Below are positions 47,440 to 64,000 of a stretch of 64,000 nt of DNA, piece after piece. Below the pieces are notes generated by a model. The model was not told the origin of the DNA. It did no database searches and worked only from the letters and a program-made list of their open reading frames with translations. The translations under genes were made by a program, and so were the position numbers. Location of the stretch: assembly GCF_035594125.1 (NCBI RefSeq), contig NC_087171.1, forward strand, positions 15,706,767 to 15,770,766. The letters are read 5' to 3'. Position 1 is the first letter of the stretch, and each line of letters starts with the position of its first letter. The DNA is from Scylla paramamosain (Eukaryota > Arthropoda > Malacostraca > Decapoda > Portunidae).

Positions 47440-47565
47440 AAAAGTTAAGGTAAATTTATTGATAAGGATAACAGGCGAATACAGATAGGTAGGTATGCTT
47501 TATGAAAGAACTGCAACGTGTAGGACTAATGTTTTCTTGCAACTTCCCTTATGTTCTTATGTCGT
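47440..47565 (+). repeat. CR1-like LINE (family B) 3' tail
   Basis: GATAAGGATAACAGGCGAAT, AGAACTGCAACGTGTAGGAC and CTTCCCTTATGTTCTTATG match the tails at 5510-5632, 13430-13680 and 20200-20422. Confidence 0.65.
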
Positions 47566-48102
47566 CGTCTCGTCCTCGTCCTCGCCTTTATTTCTCGTCT
47601 TCATCCACCTTCCCTTCCTCTGTTATGTCCCCTTCTCCCACATGTACTTTATTAGTAATGCGTAGGTCAGCACACACCTTCACACACCAATATCACTATT
47701 ATCTGTTCTTCTCCAGTACTCTGTGTGCTCTTGTGGCGACAGTGAGCGGTTGGAAGCCTTCGTGGTAGCGTATATCGAGATGCAAGCGGCGTAACTAGCA
47801 CTGTCTGACTCACTCGCATGATTTCACACCGAGAGATTACTACTAAGAGTGTGTGGGAAGGTGGTGGAACATAGACTAACTAGGAGCTTTACGTATCATA
47901 ATTTTTGCGACACTCACACACACACACACAACTAAATAGATAGAAATAAGCTCACGTTCAGAGCTTGCTGGTAATGTGGCAATAGGATAAAAGGCTTTGA
48001 AAGGTTCAATAGATTTATGGATTGGGATGACAGATTGTATTAGGTCTATTGAAACTCCTTTGAAGACGGACCTGCATCACACACACACACACCAGACACT
48101 AC

Positions 48103-48734
48103 CACTTTGGATAGAGTTGCAGGACAGTGTAGGAGACGGTGATGTCACTGTCTACCTGCCCTGAACCGTGCTGCTTGATAGTGGTAGCGATGGTGGTGGC
48201 ATTGGTGGTGTTGACAAGGTGCTGTGGAGTCTTTACCTGCATCACGCACATTATACCTGGTAATGAGCTGTTGGTGATGAGATACAGGCGGGGGACTGAA
48301 GCGTATCCTGAGACACTTCTGCGCCGCATCTCCACTACATTTAAAAGGCTTTAGTTGAAGTTGTACTGATCTTTAAAGGTGTCTTTTATGATTCTAGTTA
48401 CAGATTAACAAGATTTTTACATTAATAACAGGATAAACACTCTTGAGAACCCTGCTAATAATTTTTGTAACCTTTGAAAATAGTGGAGAGCAAAGCGTTT
48501 CAGAATACGGGTGTTTGAACAGGCATACCAGTAGAGTGGCAACAGTGGTTCAGTGTGCAGGGCCTCGGGGCTGAGGAATGTGTGCCGCCCCAGGCCGCAC
48601 CGTGTGTAGGGCTCTAGTACTCACGGGTTGAATGACCAACTGATGGTCCTGCGAGCTAACAAACGTTCCCTGTGCAGGTGCAGGCAGTATAAGGCTGCTA
48701 CTTTGCGGTTGTTCTCCTTTACGCCGGGAGCCAT
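48103..48734 (-). CDS. Unidentified minus-strand gene, first two exons
   Basis: Exon 1 (48734-48625) starts with an ATG in the context AAGATGG and encodes MAPGVKENNRKVAALYCLHL then HRERLLARRTISWSFN, ending CC before the strong donor GTGAGTACT. An acceptor ACCAACAG before 48267 has the matching phase. It opens into SLPGIMCVMQ, VKTPQHLVNTTNATTIATTI and KQHGSGQVDSDITVSYTVLQ, ending at a GTAGTG donor near 48103, again phase 2. An alternative acceptor GATGCAG at about 48234 would break the frame with exon 1. The second part has NTT and NAT glycosylation sequons, which would fit an extracellular chain only if a signal peptide exists, and none is obvious. I do not recognise the family and found no later exons. 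Confidence 0.35.
48325..48515. repeat. MITE family M copy
   Basis: AAAAGGCTTTAGTTGAAGTT, ATGATTCTAGTTACAGATTA, CACTCTTGAGAACCCTG, GTAACCTTTGAAAATAGTGG and AAAGCGTTTCAGAATACGGG keep the full family order including the right terminal repeat. Confidence 0.75.
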
Positions 48735-49242
48735 CTTACCTGCAGCACAACACTCGGGGTTACATTATTGTACGATCATTTTCTAGCCATTGTACCCCGT
48801 ATCTCCCTCAAAGAAATATATAAATTCATAGATTTTTTTTTATTATGTTTCTTGGGATTTGTGATAGCATTACGGCATTACGTGATGACAAAAAAAATAA
48901 TGATAAATAATATAAATAACTAAAAAAAAAAAAAATCCTGAATGAAAATGAGAAATTACCGCATTGGCGTTCCTATAAAGAGCGAACATTTGGAATGTGA
49001 ATGTAGCGAGTTTGAATAGGCTTTTGTTCAGAACTGTAATGGTAGTAATGGCATACGCTTTGTGTGTGTGTGTGTGTGTGTGTGTGTAACTGACTATAAG
49101 AAGTGACGACAGCGAAGAGTGTAATATACGTGCAGAAACTCAGGAAAGACTAGCCAGATATGTAAAATTTACATACACAAAGAGAACTACACAGTTGTAA
49201 CCTAGCCTCTACACACCAGCATCGGACTCTTCAGTGTGGCAG

Positions 49243-49443
49243 GCCCGTATTCTAAAACACATCAAAACTTCAAACTTCAGAAGGCTCTATTTGAAGTTAA
49301 ACGATATTTGTATGGTTCCAGCGACCGAATAACACGATTTCTATAATATTAAAGGAGAAAAGTCTTGAGAACCCGGTCAATCACCTCTGGAGTCTTGGAA
49401 AATAGTCGTGGTAAGAGAGCAAAACGTTTCAGAATACAGGCCT
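49243..49443. mobile_element. MITE family M, best preserved copy
   Basis: The left end reads AGGCCCGTATTCTAAAAC and the right end, reverse complemented, AGGCCTGTATTCTGAAACG, an 18-19 base terminal inverted repeat around a 200-bp noncoding body. Related copies occur at about 12495, 21790, 24400, 26750, 30773, 36600, 37350, 41130, 41845 and 48325. No transposase was seen, so the superfamily is undetermined. Confidence 0.75.
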
Positions 49444-50092
49444 CGCGCTGGAGGTGGAGGTGGAGGTAGTACATTAACGTGGCATCCCAGCGCGTGAGTC
49501 AGCTGATCCTTCCCTCGTGATGCCTCCCTCCCTCGGCCGACGCGTGACCCACATCCTCAACCTTCACCCTCCCTCTCCCTCGCCGCCCACACCCCTGAGT
49601 CCCCACCCCACACCACGCCCTTCTATGTCAAGCGGCGCCGGCTAGGACACTAACCAAATTATTCTGTGGTCTTTTAAGCCCTTAAAAGTGAATATTATTA
49701 TCATCTACGCACCACTTCTAAAAACTCAAAAAGAATTTTTTACATACTTATAATAGTTCCTAAATAAGGAACATAGCCCTATAACCAGACAAGAATTTTG
49801 AGATTGATTTTTTTTTTATTCAAACATTTTTGCTATTAAAAAATTTCCTTTACAGAATGTTGAGTCATGAAAAGTAGAAGAACATTGATATGAAAAATAT
49901 ATATCACTTGATAGTGTGTCTTTTTAGTTTATTTTATTTTTCATATTTCTTCTTAAACCTATTTTTCTCACCCCTTCAAGTCCTATTATTGGATTTCACT
50001 GGTGGACAAGCTTTCCGATCATCGCCTACAACTTTTAGACTCTTGTTTTAATGATGAAGTTTCTTGAATAGTTTTGTATTGGAGAAAGGACA

Positions 50093-50334
<242 letters not shown>

Positions 50335-50673
50335 TTATTTTTTACAGTGCCCTAGTTTTAACAAAGGGCGACCACACTAGGGAGAGAGTTAAAGATGCGA
50401 TGGCGATGCAGCAGTCACAGTGGAGCCAGCAGGAGTTCCCAGGCTAAAGTTTCCCAGGCTGCCTACAAGTGAATGAAATACCCGCATGTCTGATCCATCA
50501 TGATGTAAAACAGTATTGGTGTCAAGTGATTATTTGATGGGATGGAATAGCAGAGTGGTGTGTGTGAGGGGGGGGGAGGGAAATCAAGCAGACAGACAGG
50601 CAGATAGAGAGACAGGTAAGCAGGCAAATACAGAGATGGGGGAAGGGAAGTGCTTAGTCAAACAGATGAACAG

Positions 50674-50738
<65 letters not shown>

Positions 50739-51165
50739 CCGTAATTTTTCTTTACTTATCTTTCTTTTCAGTGTTTCTTGCTTACCTTTCTTTTTTTCTC
50801 AGTTTCCTTTCTTGTGTTCTCTTTCTTTGCCATTCATTTCTTTCTCATTAGTTTTTGTTGTTTTCTTTCATTTCCAATTTTATTATCATTTTTTTCTCTT
50901 TCACTCCACTTTAGGAACGCACACACCAGTAAGAACACAACAGCTACAACATTATCAATTTGTAATGCCCTGTGTTGAGTGCATGTGCTGCTATAGATTG
51001 ATCCAGTTTTGCGTATCATTCAAAGAGTGAAATCTTGCATAAAGAAAAATAATAATAATAATAATTCCAGTGGAGCATTCATGGAAATGTGTGTGTGTGT
51101 GTGTATGCAATATTTTTTATTTTTTTTTTGTAACATGGTCAGTATATTATCTATCAATCTGTCTA

Positions 51166-51205
<40 letters not shown>

Positions 51206-51498
51206 AGCTGGCAATACATGAATACCAATATTTTTGTTTATTTATTTATTTATTTTTATTTTTCTAATTCATAGGCATAATTTCATTAATGTTAAGTATT
51301 GGGGATATCCTTTCTGCCATTCCTTATGACTTAAATTCTTCCTGGTGATTTGGCTTTCTGACATGACATGCTTAACTGGGTTGTAGCAGGCTGACTAAGA
51401 CCCACTGTAACCATGTGTATTTTTATAATAATTATAGCTAAAAAAAATTGTAAGCAATCCATCTTTCTCTCCAGGCAGGCGAGGCCACAGGAGTAATC

Positions 51499-60820
<9,322 letters not shown>

Positions 60821-60924
60821 AAATTTAAATGTAAATTATATGTAAAGTATAAGCTAAAGATATTGCTTTACCCTTGCAGAATTCTGTGTTTTTGGGTAAT
60901 TCATTGTGTAGAAAATTTGTTATT

Positions 60925-60930
60925 ATTAAA
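60925..60930 (+). promoter_or_regulatory. Probable polyadenylation signal of the CoA synthetase gene
   Basis: An ATTAAA hexamer lies 105 bases past the stop codon, with a GTGTTGG downstream element about 30 bases further on. Confidence 0.45.
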
Positions 60931-62151
60931 AGATCAGTGGCATTATGAATTGTTTTCAAGGTGTTGGTTTCCAGTTTTCAGTACAATTTTCTCACTGTTT
61001 TGTGAAGTGACATGTGCCCTATAGAAACATTCCCCACATATCTTGGGTATTTTATAGACAAAGATATGTTACTGTTTTAAAAATATTTAAATGATATGAA
61101 ATATGTTACAAATGTAAATTTTCAGTTTTATTTAATGAAATATACCCAAACTATGAACTTTCATAGATTTGAATTCCTAACCTGCACAGAAGTAAAGGTA
61201 TATGTTAGTTTATTTGATTTGTAGCAAATGTCAACAATCTTTGTAATGTATATGACGGGAACATCTAAAGGAAGGAGGTTGTAGAGATGGGTGGGACACT
61301 AGTGCTAGAAATCATTATGGGTGAGGAACAATCAAACTGGTGAGGTAAAGACAAGATTAGTGGACAACAGTAAACACACAACTTCAAGGGGAAAAAAAAG
61401 AACAGGTATTAGGTAAAAATGCAACGACAAAAGGTTACTTTTTTTTCGAGAGCACGTGCATAAAAATAATGAACAATATAAAATTTAAGTACTAAGTAAC
61501 CTGGCTATAGCTGTGTGTATGTGTATGTGTGTATGTGAAGAATAGTAGTGACCGTGTCTCTCTCTCTCTCTCCAATTCTACATACAAAAAAAAAAAAAAC
61601 GAACACGGAAGCAGAGAGAGAGAGAGAGAGAGAGAGAAATGGGTTGTCAAGCTTCAAATGAGGAGAGGGAGCACTGTGATAAAAACCTTGACACTTCTTT
61701 TTGTTGACTGAAATAATACATACATGAAATAATAACATATATTAGTAATGACAAAGGAACAATAGTGACCATAAAATAAAAACAGTACGACAGTAGTTTT
61801 ATATTAATATCAACATACAAAAAATATGAAGATTGGAACAGTGGCAAAGCTAAAAATAAAGTCTAATACTGTTATCATTAATAATCATACCAACAATAAT
61901 GGCTTAAGTAAGAGAAGGAAGGTAATGGTGAGAAAATAAAAGCAATGCAGAGGGTAACAAGAGTCGTGGTCTTATGACATCATTCAAGCTTCTGACTTCG
62001 AGTGTGAGTGCGAGACTGTGTGTGTTGTGTCGATGGCTTCTTTCATTCCACGGATCGAGTGACTTGACTGCATCACTTTGCCAGGGTAATTATTGAATGC
62101 CAGCAGGTGTTTTTTCCATAAGATATGTATGCAGTAATGTTGAGGTTAGAG
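60931..62151. other. Intergenic, no gene seen
   Basis: AT-rich sequence with short (CT)n and (GA)n arrays at about 61556-61573 and 61614-61637 around an A-run, an inverted pair. No open frame here has support. Confidence 0.6.
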
Positions 62152-63037
62152 TAGGGTTGCCATATAATATATTATGAACTATCAAAATTCCGGACACCTT
62201 CACTAACACCTGATTATGGTCCTGATATGATACTGGAAAACATGTAAATTAATTAAAAGAAACTCAACTTATTTACCTTTGCATATGGCTGATAATCTTG
62301 AATTCCGTTTTTCCACTTGGCTTAGTTGCTGTCTTATAACTCTTCTTCAACCACTGCGTGTTGCTTGATGTGCCGATGCATATTTTTCTGTAGATCTTAT
62401 ATTTTTAAGTAGTTCCTTGTTGGACTTTAAAAAGTTGAAGAAGTCAACGCAAGGGGTATCTCGGTAGTTGTACTGTACAGTCAGAATACCTTTCATTGTA
62501 TCAACACTCAGCTTGTTCCTTTCCTTCGTCCACTGACTTTGCATCAACGAAAAGACTCGCTCCACATTAGCATTGTGGGATGTTACAGCAAAAAAGAATT
62601 GTGCAATTCTGAGCAGTTCTGAGTGGCATTCAATATTCTTTGATGCTTCAAAGTATCTGGTCCATTTTTTATGTGCTGGTAATTTACTGAAGTCTTCATC
62701 ATTCTTGTTCCTTTCTACAAACTGTCTCAAGTTACAAACTTGGCTTCCCACTCATCCCTGCCTTTTTTGAAGCACGGGAGTTTTTTCTGCATCTCTGCAG
62801 TGAATATACACTTTCGTTTGGACATCTTGACAAGAACAAGTAATAGTTGTAATGACGAGGTCACAAGGCCGCAAACAGTAATCCAAACTGACCCCTATCA
62901 GAGCTGGTGAAAGACGGGCGCGAGCGCGACGTCAAGTGAGGCGGCGTTGGGAAGGCTGCGAGCACCGACTTCATAATAGGACCCATACACGTCAGAGTCT
63001 TGACCGAAACCAAACCAAAGCAGCTGCCACTCGGTGA

Positions 63038-63108
<71 letters not shown>

Positions 63109-63274
63109 TTCAACCCAAGGAAATTTAATAAATGTGATTTTTTTTTTACAGTTAGTAATGATGGAAGGTGAAATTCCGGACATTTGAGGGATTTTCAAAA
63201 ATCCCCCCGGACGCAGATTTCGTTATTTGATTTCCGGATATGGTCCGGGAAAATCCGGACGTATGGCAACCCTA
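62152..63274 (-). mobile_element. hAT-superfamily transposon, internally deleted
   Basis: The ends are TAGGGTTGCCATA and its exact reverse complement, flanked by GGTTAGAG (62144-62151) and GGTTAGAC (63275-63282), an 8-bp target duplication with one mismatch. On the minus strand a transposase start MSKRKCIFTAEMQKKLPCFK lies at about 62826. It runs without the middle of the protein into a shifted frame with AHKKWTRYFEASKN, SHNANVERVFSLMQSQWTKE and RNKLSVDTMKGILTV. The latter is the hAT C-terminal dimerisation region. The catalytic core is missing. A (CT)n array sits inside at about 63049-63102. Total 1123 bp. Confidence 0.88.
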
Positions 63275-63282
63275 GGTTAGAC

Positions 63283-64000
63283 AAAGCAGGCAACTCTCAT
63301 TACTTGTAGAACTAGGGTAGGATTAAGTTTGAATAAATAATGATAGGTAATTTTTTTTTATATTTCTTCTTCTTCTTTTTCTTTAGCTCCTTATCTTTTG
63401 CCTCCTCCTGCTACTGTTGTTGTTGTGGTGGTGGTGGCGGTGGTTTAAATATCGTCATCGTTTGTGTCGTTCTTATTATTCTAGTTTTTTGTTATAAACG
63501 ACCCAAAAACTAGTAAGAAAAACTACATCAGGCAAACATATAGTAACATTGTTCGGTTATCATTGCTTGTGAATCTTAATTAAAACATGAAACTAATGAT
63601 GGTAAACAACAAAGGGAGGGATGAGGGAATACTTAACAATTATCTAGAGTCCTTTCACGACCATATTACTAGTCTGTTATTTTCCATTCTTTCGCATACA
63701 CCTATAGATACACCTAAAACAAATAAAAGATTGGGGAGAAGTGCGCCCGTCCTTGGGTGTTCAAGGGGGATGGTGGGGGGGGGGAAAGCACCCATGGTTA
63801 GGTTAGGGTAGCGAATGTTAAGTAATACTGGGAAATTACTGATGTGTGAGGACCGAAGAGACGTAACTGCGACGTATCGTTAAGGGTAATTATCTAGTCC
63901 TTTCCCGGCTTTATTACAAGTCAATACTCTTCAATTCTTTTGCATACACTTTTAGATATATAAGGTGTGGGAGACGTGCCGCCGTCCTTTTGGGGGCGTC
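63283..64000. repeat. Tandem duplication with 250-bp period at the right edge
   Basis: TATCTAGAGTCCTTTC at 63641 and TATCTAGTCCTTTC at 63891 begin two related blocks, each continuing with CATTCTTTCGCATACACCTA or its variant, a TTAGATATA-like string, and a GTGCGCCCGTCCTT-like string. The second copy reaches the window end, so the array may continue. No coding sequence was seen between 63283 and 64000. Confidence 0.75.

Overview
The window looks like nuclear DNA of an arthropod, most likely a decapod crustacean (inference). Genes are split by GT-AG introns. Dinucleotide and trinucleotide microsatellites are exceptionally abundant, mostly CT/GA, TA, CA/GT, TTA and TAG arrays. Decayed non-LTR retrotransposons and small DNA transposons fill introns and gaps. 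No bacterial operon, CRISPR array, rRNA or tRNA gene was recognised. All exon joins were made by hand from splice consensus, reading frame and family similarity.

Layout, left to right: (1) 442-6225, plus strand: a complete five-exon PRELI/slowmo-type mitochondrial lipid-transfer protein with an unusual run of 11-residue repeats at its C terminus; a Tigger-type deletion derivative sits in intron 1. (2) 8.3-11.6 kb: intergenic, with repeats, a hAT-type MITE and a LINE remnant. (3) 11648-20635, minus strand: an eight-exon galactose-3-O-sulfotransferase, a Golgi type II membrane enzyme; introns 2 and 3 hold LINE copies, one nested in another. (4) 22261-30339, plus strand: an RRM RNA-binding protein with a microsatellite-encoded polyglycine run and probably a cassette exon; it is head-to-head with the sulfotransferase. 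(5) About 30.3-48.1 kb: gene-poor, dominated by microsatellites, pyrimidine-rich tracts and MITE copies; a CpG-containing patch near 34.4 kb may be an orphan first exon. (6) 48103-48734, minus strand: two phase-compatible exons of an unrecognised gene, starting with a good ATG exon. (7) 51499-60820, plus strand: a complete eleven-exon ANL-superfamily acyl/aryl-CoA synthetase (4-coumarate-CoA ligase/luciferase-like). (8) 62152-63274: an internally deleted hAT transposon with terminal inverted repeats and a near-perfect 8-bp target duplication; then a 250-bp tandem duplication that runs off the right edge.

The genes do not form one pathway. Three have lipid-related roles by family (mitochondrial phospholipid transfer, glycolipid or glycan sulfation, acyl-CoA formation), but nothing in the sequence shows they are co-regulated. 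The items most worth following up are the 11-residue repeat tail on the slowmo protein, a 270-bp array of GAA/TTC palindromes resembling heat-shock elements, the unidentified minus-strand exons at 48.7 kb, and a roughly 200-bp MITE family with many copies in this window.
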